From Topomyia yanbarensis (taxonomy: Eukaryota; Arthropoda; Insecta; Diptera; Culicidae), in assembly GCF_030247195.1 (NCBI RefSeq), contig NC_080671.1, positions 415,596,044 through 415,660,043 of the forward strand: a DNA stretch of 64,000 nucleotides, in the 5' to 3' direction. Under the pieces are notes generated by a model. That model was given only the letters and a program-made list of their open reading frames with translations. It did not search any database and was not told where the DNA came from. Positions 1 through 12,410 of this stretch are shown piece after piece. The position numbers were made by a program, and so were the translations under genes. The number at the start of each line of letters is the position of its first letter. Position 1 is the stretch's first letter.

Positions 1-169
1 AAATTTAATTTTCAGCTCGTTTTTGCTATATCTCAGTAACCAAGCAGAATGTCAAAATTCTGAAAACGCCACTTCGTAGAGATTTTTAAGACAAGTAATG
101 TGGCATATCTAACTCAGTTTACCCCAAAATGGCGTTTGTCATAAGATAGTACAAAGCAACGATGTGCCA

Positions 170-590
170 TGATGTGGTTACCAAACTGGTACGTAGGAAT
201 CTGACCAGAGTATGCTCACCGCCTTATTTGTCACCCGCATTTCAACGAGGCGAACACCGTTGGGAATACCACTGAAATTTTCTCCTCAAGTTTCGTGTTT
301 AACGGATCACACTTCTTCGTTTGTTGACATAAATGTTTTTAATGTGTTCTGGTCTAATTCGCGGTGCTAGGTCGTGTAAACGAACTTCAATTTGATCGTC
401 ATTCCATATATTTAGTATTTCGGTTTTGACACTGTCATATTCTATACCTTGTTGCATATTGTTCTTCGCAATGCAGTTTTCTGCCTGGACTAAACGTTAT
501 CTATACACAGTTTCTCACGTGGTGTAACTGCGTGTATGTCACTTCCTTGAGCTTAAGATCCGTTTTAACTTTTAATACCAGCTCAGCGTC
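170..590 (-). pseudogene. Gag-like LINE ORF1 remnant (copy A)
   Basis: Reading the reverse strand, a broken frame carries the signature of the gag-like ORF1 protein found in many mosquito LINEs. Seen: KLKEVTYTQLHHVRNCVY near 490-550, then YDSVKTEILNIW and IEVRLHDLAPRI near 350-450. After a frame change come NGVRLVEMRVTNK and SGQIPTYQFG near 170-280. The last motif matches the PGQIPTCQHC zinc-finger entry seen in the copy at 62.7 kb, but the first cysteine is replaced by tyrosine. In autonomous elements such ORF1 proteins bind the element RNA. At least two frameshifts and several stops make this non-functional. The clade (L1/Tx1-like) is inferred from memory of the motif order. Confidence 0.6.
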
Positions 591-599
591 TACTGTAGG

Positions 600-3500
600 T
601 CAAAGACCATTTTGTTTAAAGCCGGTTCAAATCACTGCGCAACTGGAAGCGATGATATAAGGCTGTTTGCTTTCAATATATTGTATTCTGTTCGTTGCGA
701 AATAGCTTTAAATTTCAATATTCAACCTGAAAAGATATTTATCTTCGCAGATCCCCAAAAACCTATTCACGGAGTTTTAGTGGCCCGCGGACCCCAAATT
801 GAGAATCTCTGGCTTAGATTGCACAAAAAATCATCTTATCTCAGCGCAACAAAGTTTTACTGTTTATTTATCAAATCACCTAATGTTATATTTAATTTGA
901 GTATAAAACTACGATGAAAACATCGTTGTTTTATACTCAAAAGTAAGAAACTTGAAAGCAAATCACAATACTTGAAAAATATTCAGCCCAATTGCACAGC
1001 ACAGTTTGAAAACCTCGGTTATTGTTAAATGTCAAAGCTCGTTCATTCCGCCTCCAGCTTCATTAGAAATCTAGAAACTTACACTCTCGAGATATTACTT
1101 ATATAGGTAATCATTCCAAGTTATTTTCGAACATGTCTTCAACTACAGACATTTCACTTATCAACCAGCAGACAAAGAGACATTGTACAGATTACCCTGT
1201 CTCTCAAAACTAGATTCAACGAACAATAACAAGACCGGCACTTCTACGAAACAAAACTCATTGCCTCCTCTACTTTACATCCAATCAAATACTCGCACGG
1301 GAAGTTCTAACAAGACAACCATGCAACTTTCATCATCACTCCAATGGATTACAAGGCATCCACTTCTACGAGCGTGCTGTGTCAAACACACAGGTCGGCT
1401 GCGTTACGGGTTGGCGATTTCCCAAACTTTGAGACCACCGTTTTACCCATAATGGACTGGTTTCCACTTGTGTAAGCTTTAACTTCCTTCCAAATCGCTT
1501 CTGATCGGTTCGCCGGCAGTATCCTTCAGGTCGGATTATTTATTCATCCCATCCCATCCCATCCCAATCCCGTCCCTGCTGCTAACTACTCGTAACCTCT
1601 GCTCTCCACATCACTACTGGAGCCACAAAACAGTCTCCCACTCTTACACTGGACGTATACAGGCTTGCCAGTACAGCCGAGCCCAGTCACAGGTGCGAAT
1701 GGTCGACCATCTGGCCTGGAAAAGGTACACAAACTAAATCATGCCAAGCTGAATACAGCAGGGAATCGTTTTCCAATACAATCCAACCCGTTCACCCTGT
1801 CCTGCCGAAATTCAACAAGTTGCAACTGCACCGTCCGTTGTTTGGGCGAGTAAACAGCCCAAATCCGATCCAGCACCGGATCGACCGTTGCAACATTATA
1901 AGGCATATTACTGTAGCCCACCTCCATCATCCCCTCCAAGGTCCTTTCCCGTTCGACAACTGCACGGTGATGTTGTTGCAAGCCTGGCGGCAACCGTCGG
2001 ATTTGAATCGACCCGAATCCGGAAGGAGAAAGGAATGCCTAAGTCCGGATCAACAAAAGCCACAGGAACAAATCGGATTGCGACTGTCGGATAAATAAAT
2101 GATTTTCATCGGAATCCATTTTTGGTTCGGAGCGGAAAATGCGCACCGTTTCATATCCGACTGGTGATGTCAGCAGGTATGTACCATTCTGTGCCGTGCA
2201 TTCTGACAACCGGATGTCGTTACGGCTCCGATCGATGCAATTGATATATGAATTGGTAATCGTGATACGGGAGCATATTTGCATCGGTTTTGTTAATGAA
2301 ACATTATTTCGGGTGTTTTATGCTAAGCCATTAAACGGTGTTTCGCAGCAATCTTTGATGGTAAATACACGTATAGTATTTTAATGGGGACGCACGGTTG
2401 TTTTTGCAAGAACAAAGGCCATGTGGCTGCATAACGTTGAACGCAAAGAAAACCCATTTAGGCGTTAAAAATCAGACTGAAGAATCATTACCATCATTAA
2501 GCCCCATCCCGGCATCTCGAAAGAAAACAAAATTGAAAATCTTATCACAGATAGAAAAAGATCGTTTCCCATTCCTACCAGAAGCTAATTTATGTCATTA
2601 ATCTTTTCCACCCAACTTCGCTGACTAATTTATTACCTTCTTACCATGGAACATTCGGTGTGGAAAAAAGTGAATATAATATAAAATCCAACCAAACGTG
2701 ACAGAGTTTAAGAGTCTGAAGTACACCGACACGCCTACACGTGGTGCTCGAACAGAAAAATGACAAGCGTGTGGCGAAGGATTTTCTGAACGCGCGAGAT
2801 AAAGAGAGGAAGCCTTCTTCTGTACACACCAACGATCAGTACACACCTGACACACACCATCGTCAGCAGGATGAGCTGAAAAATTGAAAACACGAATGCA
2901 AATCATTTCGTTATTAGAAGTCATCCGTCATTTTAAATGACACGGTATTTGTATCCGGGAAGTGCGCGAACGCACCTTGTTCCTAGTACAAGACAGGTAC
3001 TCGTGTGTCGAAGGATAAATGGTTCAGCGGTGGTTTAGCTTGAAGTAGCTCTGATTATCTTTGCCGCGAAGATAAGTGTGTTGTAATATTGCGTGGTTCG
3101 AATTTTTATCAGTCGGGGAAACACTTTCGATAAGTTTAAGTTATTTTCTTTTTTTTTCGATTTACATGAAAGCAAAATGATGGTAAACATTAAAATTGGG
3201 TTGGGGTTCGTGAAGTATGCTTAGGCTATTTTGTTTAAAAAACTTTTCAGTACCCCAGTGGAGAAATATTCAGAAGAGGCAAATGAAGTTCAAAATGCAT
3301 GGAAAATGCTAGAGCGCCTGGATGCATGAATAAATTATGCAACGAACAACCGAGATTTGAGCATAGCAGGGCATGATTTCAGATTTGTTCATCCTTCAAG
3401 TTCGAACAAATCTATCACCAAATAGCAACTCTGTTACAGAGACTACGAAACTGGTAGCCTACTCTTAGTCCAGTTCAACGACTCAGATTATTCGATTAGT

Positions 3501-3950
3501 TATGGAATATTAAAATATGTACATAACAAGTGAAGTGTTAAGTTCATATTTAGTATACCAAATTATTCGTTTTTGTATTTAGATTAGTATTTGTGACAGC
3601 TGGGCCAGAAAATGGACACAGAACTAGCGTATATGATAGAATAGTGGGTAATATATTGACTCGGGTGCATTTTTTTACTTCCTAGGATTAGTTGGTCACT
3701 TTTTCCCGGTATTTACTTGGAGTGTTCGACGAATCATTCGGTAAAATCAGATTGAATAAATGATACATGTGTTATTTTCTTCTACTTCATCAATCTGTTT
3801 TTATAGTACTTCTATTACTTCTTTACTTTTCCACTATTCATGTATACCAAAAAATACCGGTCCATTTGTACTATTCTAATTAATCTCTTTGCTTCTTTTT
3901 ATGTTTATTCGGCATTCTTTTTTCCATTTTTCGCTATATCTTGAATAAGA
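600..3950. other. Unassigned sequence, no gene recognised
   Basis: Mixed-composition DNA with only short open frames (up to about 100 codons), none with a recognisable motif. The part from about 1450 to 2350 is richer in G and C than its surroundings and could be conserved non-coding sequence. A short ATCCC microsatellite lies inside (separate entry). I see no tRNA or rRNA. Confidence 0.5.
1544..1577. repeat. ATCCC microsatellite
   Basis: About six near-perfect tandem ATCCC units, the last ones degenerate (AATCCC, GTCCC). It is a simple-sequence repeat with no coding implication. Confidence 0.8.
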
Positions 3951-4208
3951 TTCACAATAACACTGACTAATACAATCAACGGTATATTCTCTCATATACG
4001 CTCCCAATCTCTCCCTCATTCCAAATGTACAAACGATCGTAGCCTTTAAAATAACTCAAAACTGGTCACAAAAGCGAACATATAATTGCAATCATCTACA
4101 TATACTTATGGCCGGAATCTCGCCAACATTAAAACACCCTAGTAATTAAGTGAACATTTTATCACTTATAAATTTACAAACGCGGTCTCAACCATTAACC
4201 CACCGTTC

Positions 4209-5085
4209 CACAGTGACACGACTAGTGACAAAACACTAGTGACATAACGCACTGTCTTGTAATTCTTTTGCAAATATTTATTTTATTTTTCTCTTAGTTT
4301 ATTTTATTTTTACCCAATATGAATAAAATTATTTCAATATTTTACGATAATCAGATGAAAATTGAATTTTTAACATGTCGTTGAAGCAAGTGATGTTGAG
4401 TATTTTTGTTCATTTCGAATCATAAGAATTGTTCGTTCGAAGGTCATATCTCTAGAAGTACAAGGCCTACTGGAGTATTTTCGAACTTTTTGGTAATAAA
4501 AATATGAATATGTTAAACTAATGAATATGTTAAACTAAAGGTATGAGCTTTTCGCACAGAAATCATTTACGTTTGTTCTGCACTAAGAAAAAGCCATTCA
4601 GAAATCGAATGTCATATCAGTAATTTATCTTTATACGTCTTACAATTTTTGAAATGGTCTGCCATGGATCACTCATCATCAATATGATTCAAAATTTAGT
4701 GTAGTTTCAAGACATACAGGGCTCATCTTACGCATTTTTGCGCGGAAATTTTTATAACTATATTTTTGTAAATAGCTCATAAATCTTTTTACAAATTGCT
4801 TGCCTAAACAACACCATATTACTGAAAAATTAGTGATTTTTAGTAGTTTTATCAACCATATCTTCTATCCGAGGTGATTGGCTGATTTACGTATATATTA
4901 AACCTTTAACGTCCAACGCCTTCAAATGTGTACCTAATAATAGTCGAACAAAATAATTATGGAATTTCAAAATGCAAGCAGAAATGGATTCCACGGCACA
5001 AAATTAGTTTAGAACCCAAGTTTTAGCCACATAAACCAATTTTTTATAATTTTGTCTCAACTTTGTATGGAGAGGCACCACTGTG
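4209..5085. mobile_element. 877-bp insertion with CACAGTG terminal inverted repeats
   Basis: The insertion interrupts the diverged repeat field. It begins CACAGTG and ends CACTGTG, a perfect 7-bp inverted pair, and is flanked by CGTTC on both sides (4204-4208 and 5086-5090). Comparison with uninterrupted units of the field (which read ...ACGCCC...GATCATGAATC) supports an insertion here. No coding frame is visible, so it would be non-autonomous. The CAGTG core resembles hAT-type ends, but the 5-bp direct repeat is short for hAT, so the superfamily is open. Confidence 0.45.
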
Positions 5086-6092
5086 CGTTCGCGCGATCAT
5101 GAATCTCGATCCTAGCAGCTAAGACTCATGCCTTCAGTTGGACCAATATAAAAATCTTTGCTCATATCCAATAGACAACACATTCTATGAGGACATGACC
5201 GGTAAATCTAGTGATATGGGGAAACTCTCTACTAGTATGTGAACCGAACACTGAAATTCAGCATCACATTCACGATCCGAGCGATCATTCAAGAACACAC
5301 GCGAATATACGAATGGCCACACGGTTATAAAATCGAAAACATCCACGTGAAGCTATATACAAGAACGCAGAGGCGTGAAGAACGTTAACTTACAAACGCT
5401 TAAGCTTCGTCCATGCACTACTACGCCCACAATCTCGCAAACATGAAAGCACCCTGGTGATCAGGTGCATATTTTGGCACTTATATATATTCATAAACGC
5501 GGTCTCAAGCGCTGACCTACAAACACATGTGTTCAAGTTATCATGAATCGGTTACGCCCAAAAGCCCCTACACTCCGCTCTAGGAGCATAGGTCCATGCT
5601 TTCGGTTGGACTAATCAAAAAAATGACACATATCCACTAAACAACATGGCGATATGACCGAAAACTTTAGTGATATGGGAAATTTTGCTCTCTTCTAGCC
5701 GCACGTTAACATACAAACGCTTAAGACATTCGCGATCATCCATGCACACCAAAGCCTGCAGTCACGCAAACATGAAAACGCTGCAGTGATTAAACGAATA
5801 TTTTAGCACTAATAAACTTATAGACTCCGTCTCAAACGGGAACATACAAACGCCCTTGCAATAATCAATTGGCCCCGTCTGGAAACCTTTACCTTGGTCC
5901 TAGTATCCTAGGTCGTGCCTGAACCATACACTAAAAATTAAGTATCAGATTAACGGTTCGCGATCATTCAAGAATACATGCAAATATGCGAATGGCCATG
6001 CAGTTATTGAATCGAAATTATGTACGCTAGCACACGCGACAAACATGTTGACGTACAAACGCTCGAGCCCTTAGTGATCATCCACGCACACT

Positions 6093-7519
6093 AGGGCATG
6101 GCAATTTTTTTTTAATTCTCAAAGCCCCCCCTCTCATATTGTGACAAATGTCAAAGTAAGCTCAGATGCCAAATTTCACATTATTTGGACAATTTTAGAC
6201 TCCCGCCTACTTCGCTTGAAATTTTTGAAATTAGTGCTATCGGAAAATATGGAGGAAAAATATATTAAATGCTATAACTTTTAAAGTAGCAATCAGAAAA
6301 TTACAATTTCCACCTCTATTTAAAGGAAATAACCTAAGTATTTGAATGGAGATATTTCTGTTTCTAGCAAAATACAGGAAAGTAGAGTACTGGGTAATTT
6401 TGGCCCGAAAATTCCCCATTTTTTTTAATTTTTCTGCTTCATGATGCAAATCATAAATATTTCGCAGTTTTTCTAATGTGAAAAAATCTCAGAAATCGAA
6501 CGAACCTTTTTGACCTTTGTCCGAATACGAGAAGTTGGGGTTATAGGGCTTTTTGTCATTCATATTTAATTTAATCATTTTCTCAAGCATATATCTCTTT
6601 TATTCTTCATTAAATTTTCATAAATTGTACCATGTTCAACGTGGAAAATCCTAGGGAGCAAAATAAAAATAGATTCATTGCCGGTAAAATTCAGAAACAT
6701 CAAATTATCTGTCATATAGTCTCGATTTCACATTTTCATCATAAAATCGCATTTATTAACTCCATTTAACAACAAAATTCTTATTTAATTTACTACTTAT
6801 AGTGAAAAATGCGTTTAGGGATCACATGAGAAAAGCTGCATTCCTGGAAAAATAGGGGAAGTTGAGGTATTAGGACATTTAATGAAAAAAAATGTGGTTT
6901 GTAGAGTTAATTTCCAAACAATTTTATGCTATTGAATTTTACCGCAAACGAATCTAATTTGGTTGTATTTCTAAGAATTTTTCACGTTCAACAAGGTACA
7001 ATTTATGAAAATTCAATGAACAATAATAGAGATATACGCACGAGAAAATGATCAAATTTAATATGAATGACAAAATGCCCTATAACCCCAACTTCTCGTA
7101 TTCGGAAAAAGGTCAAAAAGATTCCGTTTGGTTTCCGAGATTTTTTCACATTAGAAAAACTGCAAGCAGAAAAATTAAAAAAGATAGGGGATTTCGGGGC
7201 CAAAATAACCCAGCACATACCTTTCCCGTATTTTTCAAGAAACAGAAATATCTCCATTCAAATACTAAGGTTATTTCCTTTCAATAGAGGTATAAATTGT
7301 AATTTTCTGATTGTTACTTCAAAAGTTATGCCATTTAAAATATTTTTCCTCCATATTTTTCCATAGCACCAATTTCAAAAATTTCAAGCGAGGTGGGCGG
7401 GAGTCTAGAATTGACCAAATGATGTGAAATTTGGCATCTGAGCTTACTTTGACATTTTTCACAATATGAGAGGGGGGGGGGGCTTTGAGAACACAAAATT
7501 ATTTTTTTTGCGATGCCCT
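6093..7519. mobile_element. 1.4-kb foldback (long inverted repeat) element
   Basis: The left arm, about 6093-6720, reappears as reverse complement at about 6885-7519. Recognisable mirrored blocks include AGGGCAT at the tips, CTCAAAGCCCCCC with CTCATATTGTGA, AGTAAGCTCAGATGCC, GGAGATATTTCTGTTTCT, and CCCCAACTTCTCGTATTCGG. About 160 bp separate the arms. Arms of over 600 bp with a short loop make it a foldback or palindromic MITE. Small frames of 70-99 codons are mirror images in both arms and have no motif. No convincing target duplication is visible, so the exact ends are uncertain. Confidence 0.75.
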
Positions 7520-8050
7520 GATTTCACAAACAGGATGGCACCCCGGTTACTCATAGAACGTTTTAGCACTTATAAATATACAAACGTAGTATAAACAGTG
7601 AACCTACGAACGCCCGTATTCGCGCGTTGATAAATCGGTTACGTCTCCGGAAGTCTCTACTCTCGGTCGTAGCAGCCTAGGTTCATGCCATGAGTTAGAC
7701 CATTCAGAAAAAAATTACACTCATATCCACTGACAATAAGTTCCATGTCGACATACCTGGGAACTCAAGTGATATTGGAGAACTCACTCTCTTCTAGCAT
7801 CTGTACACTTCGAAAATTAATTATCAGATTCGCACGCGAATATGCGGATGAACACACGATTATAACATCGAATTGATAGACGCGAAGCTACACACACGCT
7901 AGCACACGCGACATACGAACGTTCACACGACATACAAACGCTCACGCGATCGAACAGGTTAACCTACAAGAGCTAGAGATCCTCGCGATGGTACACAAAG
8001 ACGAGCGTGCAATCGCGATCATCCATGCACAATTACGCCCAAGATTTCTT

Positions 8051-8420
8051 CCCAATGCACAGTGGTCGCAATGGTACCAAAACGTGCGATTTTAACGATT
8101 TGGTGTGTTAGGAACACTTTTTTTAGAATGGAAGCCCCCTTCTTTTGATGTAAGCTGAATTGTGATTAATCTACCTAAAAATGAGATAGAAAATTTATTT
8201 CTACCGACTTTTGAAATAGAGTCATGATGTCAATGACAAAGTTATAGAAAATTCTACTACAAGAAAACTTGCTAAGCATGCCAACTCTCCAAAATGAATT
8301 CGTGTTGAGATACTGCGCGTTGTTCGTGGAAGGCACCCAAAAAATCATTTTTTCATTATAATTCTTTAAATGTTCTAATAAGTTGTTGTAATTAAGAAAC
8401 TACAGGTATTTGTCAAAATT
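8051..8420. other. Unassigned AT-rich spacer
   Basis: AT-rich sequence between the diverged repeat field and the composite repeat. No open frame, RNA gene or terminal repeat is recognisable. Confidence 0.4.
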
Positions 8421-8536
8421 TTTACATTTCTTATAAAAGAAATGTATAGAATTCGCTCAAACTTTCAAGATTTGTTCCGAGGCCCGGAGGGCCGAGTCTT
8501 ATATACCAATCGACTCAGCTCGACGATTTGGGACAA

Positions 8537-8572
8537 TGTCTGTGTGTGTGTGTGTCTGTGTGTGTGTGTATG
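8537..8572. repeat. GT dinucleotide microsatellite
   Basis: A TG/GT run with one C interruption sits directly after the conserved head block of the composite repeat. The same position in copy 2 (24428-24472) holds a longer run, showing length change between copies. Confidence 0.85.
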
Positions 8573-9959
8573 TAACGGATAAATTCTCATTCGTGTTTCT
8601 CAGCAATGGCTGAACCGATCTTATCCAAACCAATTTTAAATGAAAGAACTAAAAAACAGTATGAACGCTATTAATTTGTTTTTGATTCTGATGTTTAGTT
8701 TCCAAGATATAAATGTTTGAATGCGTAAAAATGGCGTTTTTTGCAGTTTTTTTAAATTATCTGCCGAAACTGACAATATAGATTAACAACTTATATGTTT
8801 TTAGACAGCTTTAACGAATACCTTTCGAACAAGCTATAGATTGTTGAAATCGGACTATTATCAATAGAGATATTTAACATTAAATACGGACGAAAGATTT
8901 TTATCATTTCCCATTGCCAGAAATATGACCAAAACATGTAATCTATTATTAACGCCAAAACGGCTTATTTTAGGTCAATAGTATCTTCGGAGAATTTAAT
9001 GGAGGCAATGTGCCCTTTCTTTTGGTATTGTGCTTTTGCTGATTAATCCCCCTATGAGTGAGATATTTTCACAAATTTTCTTGGGACTGAGTATATCGAA
9101 ATGATGCCTTCAGCAAATTTGTAGCTCTTACTTTTGCGAATAACTTTACTGAAGACTTCAAATATCTATTTTGAATACTTTAAAAGTTATGGCTTCTTGT
9201 TTGGGGATTACTCTTTGTCGCCTATTTATTGTTCAATATAGTAATAATCCATTGAAATAAGCCAAACATTATTTCGATAAAACGAATTTCGTGTTTCATT
9301 ATTCTATCTACTTTATTATTTCGCTAGAAATAATCACCGAATACTTCCAAGTTGTCTGGAAGGAACTTGATAACTTATCAGTGCAAAAATGTTCATTTGT
9401 GCTAACCTTCTGACTGCAATTTTTCTAACTTATGACCATCGGATCGATCTGAAACATATCGGAAAATGAAAAGCGAAGTCAATAACTCCATGCAACGGCG
9501 TAGCCAAGAGAAGGTTTTGGGGTTTTACACCATACAACCCCACCCCTCCCTCCCAAAAAAAATATTAGATTGAAGTTGAAAATTTATTGATGCAGACTGA
9601 TTTAATTCAATATTACAATAACAATTATCTGATCCGTAGATTGATAACCTGTTGTTGTAAACATCATGAGGACTTTTGATAAATTGTCGGAATGGGGTCC
9701 TGATATGTAACTGATCTATTGGTCTTGATTTCACAGTTGTCTAATAGTCCTGCCTGAAAACATTCTAATAGAAAATTCCAGAGTTCTGTAATCAATCATA
9801 ATGATCAGATTTATTTTCAAATTGAGCTCGTTTTTATAGAGATGTACTGTAATAAGGGTCTTTATTTAATAGGATGCGAAGTTAAAATTGATTTAATGTC
9901 TATGAAACATAGAACTGCTCACCAAAAAAATGCATAACTTTCAACATTTGCTAAAAATG

Positions 9960-10720
9960 TTTTTGCCTTTCTCATTCACTCTAAAATTCGTCAATCTAAT
10001 CCCGAACCAGAGGGCCGAGTGTCATATGCCAATCGACTGAGATCGTCGAGATCGGAAAATGTCCGTGTGTGTATGTATGTGTGTATGTGGAAAAAATGTG
10101 ACCTCTGTTTCTCAGAGATGGCTGGACCGATTTGCACAAACTTAGTCTCAAATGAAAGGTACAACCTTCCCATGCTCTTGAATTTTTTATTGATTGGACT
10201 TCCGGTTCCGGAGTTATGAGTTGAAGAGTGCAATCACACAGCAAATTCACATATAAACTGAAATGAAAAATGACTTTAAAATGCATGAAACATTGAGATG
10301 TTTGACAAAAATTGACTTTTTTGGACTTTGGTACATTTTTGCCTTTGTCATATAGAAAGGTTATGCAATCACTCTAAAAATCGTCAATCATACCGGCCCG
10401 GAGGGAGTATGCAGTGAGGGGTTGCTACTTTAAAATTACAACTAGTTTAAAATTTCTTAACAAGTTGAAAATTTTCGGCAGGACCTGGACCTCCCGGATC
10501 TTTCTCCATGATCCGCCGCTGGTTTTAAGCGATGTTTCAGTATCACATGGTATCTCAAGATCGTGGCTGTCGATCCATTGTATGTATGTGCAAATCATAC
10601 TGAACATGAAATATTCATTTCCACCATTGTATTGAACATAACCAGCCATGTAATCGTAGTCTGGGCAAATGAGACAAGCACAATTGCACCACTAGGTGGA
10701 TTAAAACAGGTTTTTATTTT
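9960..10720 (+). repeat. Inner repeat unit of the composite element
   Basis: The unit starts at TTTTTGCCTTTCTCATTCAC, runs through GAGGGCCGAGTGTCATATGC, TCTCAGAGATGGCTGGACC and GGACTTCCGGTTCCGGAG, and ends near CACCACTAGGTGGATTAAA followed by a T-rich tail. A second internal head (TTTTTGCCTTTGTCATATAG, GGCCCGGAGGG) lies near 10330-10405. The same unit is at 25876-26650. I recall this family as abundant in culicine mosquitoes. Short open frames in it, such as a 62-codon one kept in both copies, lack any motif. Confidence 0.6.
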
Positions 10721-11684
10721 GGGAATGCGTCGAGTTGAGACGAAAACGTAATATGATTAATAACGAGGATAACACTTTCCGAATGTAGAGAGAAATTTAT
10801 GAAAAATGACGATTTCCATTCGACTCTAGCAGGTCCTGATCGATTTTGATGGGAATTTGATTTTTGTTGTATGACCAATTATATGTACAGGTCAAAAACA
10901 GTAATTTAAGGTCAAGATAACATCATTTTGAAACCGCCAATTTCGGAGGTTTAGTATCTTCGATGAGTTTTACAAACGTTAAACAGCGCATCATTTGATA
11001 AAATTATTTTGACGGTATATCGTCCAAGAAGTATTTATGGTGAATTTTCTCAGGTCTCAACAAATTCGCTAAAGACACGAACTCTGTTACTATTTTCTGA
11101 AAAATTAATTCTGCATAATTTTAAAACTTTAAAAATTACGGTTTCGGAATTATGCCGTTTGGACAGAATGATCGATTATCACCAAACTCCAACTAAACCG
11201 AATTTCTGGCTACGTCGTTCTACACTCGTTCACAAGAAACTTCTTCGAATGCTGAATATCTATTATAATACATTGAAACCCCGATTTTATCATCCAAATA
11301 TGAACATATGTTTGATGGGCTCTAGCAGACGAATAAGACTGAATTCGAGTAAATCCTTTCTTGAGCATGTTTTCCTTATCATGAAGATGGAAATATGCAA
11401 AAATAAAAAGTTCATGATAATCAGAAATAATTATCAGACTACATCAAGGGACGGGAAGAATATTTTAACAGCTTCAGTTTATTATAAAGAAAAAAATTGC
11501 CCGATTTAGTCAATGTCCCCATTTTGTCAGCCTAAAATACACCATGAGGTTGATAAAAATGGGTCTTTATTGCATTTCATTTTCGGGGATTTTTTTATTG
11601 CATCGAACTACAACAATTTTTAGGTAGCTTTCAAGGGGTAATTTTATAGATTTCTTCCAAAATTTGGCGAACCTATTCCAATTC

Positions 11685-11706
11685 GTATACCAATTAATTG
11701 GTATAC
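11685..11706. repeat. Perfect 22-bp palindrome in the composite repeat
   Basis: GTATAC, then CAATTAATTG, then GTATAC form a perfect self-complementary 22-mer. It is retained base for base in copy 2 at 27394-27415. Confidence 0.7.
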
Positions 11707-12396
11707 TTAAGGGTTTATATGTTGCAGATAGAGAAAATACTGAAATTTTCAGTTTTTTTCATACACAATATTACGAAAGCTTATTAAACAATTTTTCCTA
11801 AGATGTTTGTGAAAATTATAAACTATTTGAAATTTTTTAATAGTTTTATTTTTTATTTAACCGTGATTTTTTAATAAATAGTGACCATCGCTTCACAACG
11901 TAGTCTAGTTTTCATGGCTTGCGGTGAGCAAGATCTCTCGAATTGCTGAACTGAAAATTATGGAATAGAAATTGATTTTTAGTACTCTTTACAGATTTAA
12001 CTCGCCGCGCAGATGGCTCTGAATTAGACCCGCTGGTGCCCTAAGACGATTTCGTTAGATTTTCAGAGCACTGTGCACCCAATGCATTAACGCAAGTGAC
12101 GGAAGGTTATCGAAAAGATTCGTGAAAATGAAAATTCCAGTAATGATGATGATTTTCCCAAACGGTTCGTTTTCGAGAGGTTTTTATTTGTTCTTTGGCA
12201 TTAGGATTAGCGATAATAATTCAAATCAAGGATACTACTGGGAAGTCACCTTTAGAAAAAGTCGATGTTGAAGTAAAATTTGGAACTATGCACGCATGCA
12301 CTTCAGAGATAATGTGATATCAGGAGCTGCGATTTCATTTCAACGCTTTTTTGTGAAAAGGGCGATACTTACAAATGTAAACATAAGGCTTTTTTC

Positions 12397-12409
12397 ATAC
12401 ATGCGAATG
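12397..12409. repeat. Left target-site duplication of R1-clade copy 1
   Basis: ATACATGCGAATG here is repeated at 15484-15496, after the poly-A tail. Copy 2 of the composite repeat has this word once, near 28104-28116, which is the empty site. Confidence 0.85.
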
Positions 12410-12410
12410 G

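Larger units (their letters stand above)
3950..8050. repeat. Diverged repeat field with ACAAACGC / GTGATATGG motifs
   Basis: A set of sentence-like motifs recurs in the same order several times: CTCGCAAACATGAAA, a TTTTAGCACTTATAAA stretch, GTCTCAA, then ACATACAAACGC, ATCATGAATCGGTTACG, TCGGTTGGACTAATC, AGTGATATGGGAA and CTCTCTTCTAGC. Units are visible near 4100, 5080-5430, 5430-5740, 5750-6090 and 7520-8040, each about 300-450 bp and strongly diverged. This looks like an old tandem or clustered repeat rather than a gene. Two other elements (4209-5085 and 6093-7519) interrupt it. Confidence 0.6.

Noticed and set aside
11009..11509. 166-codon plus-strand frame
   Set aside because: It lies in the composite repeat, the matching part of copy 2 is deleted and interrupted, and no motif is recognisable.
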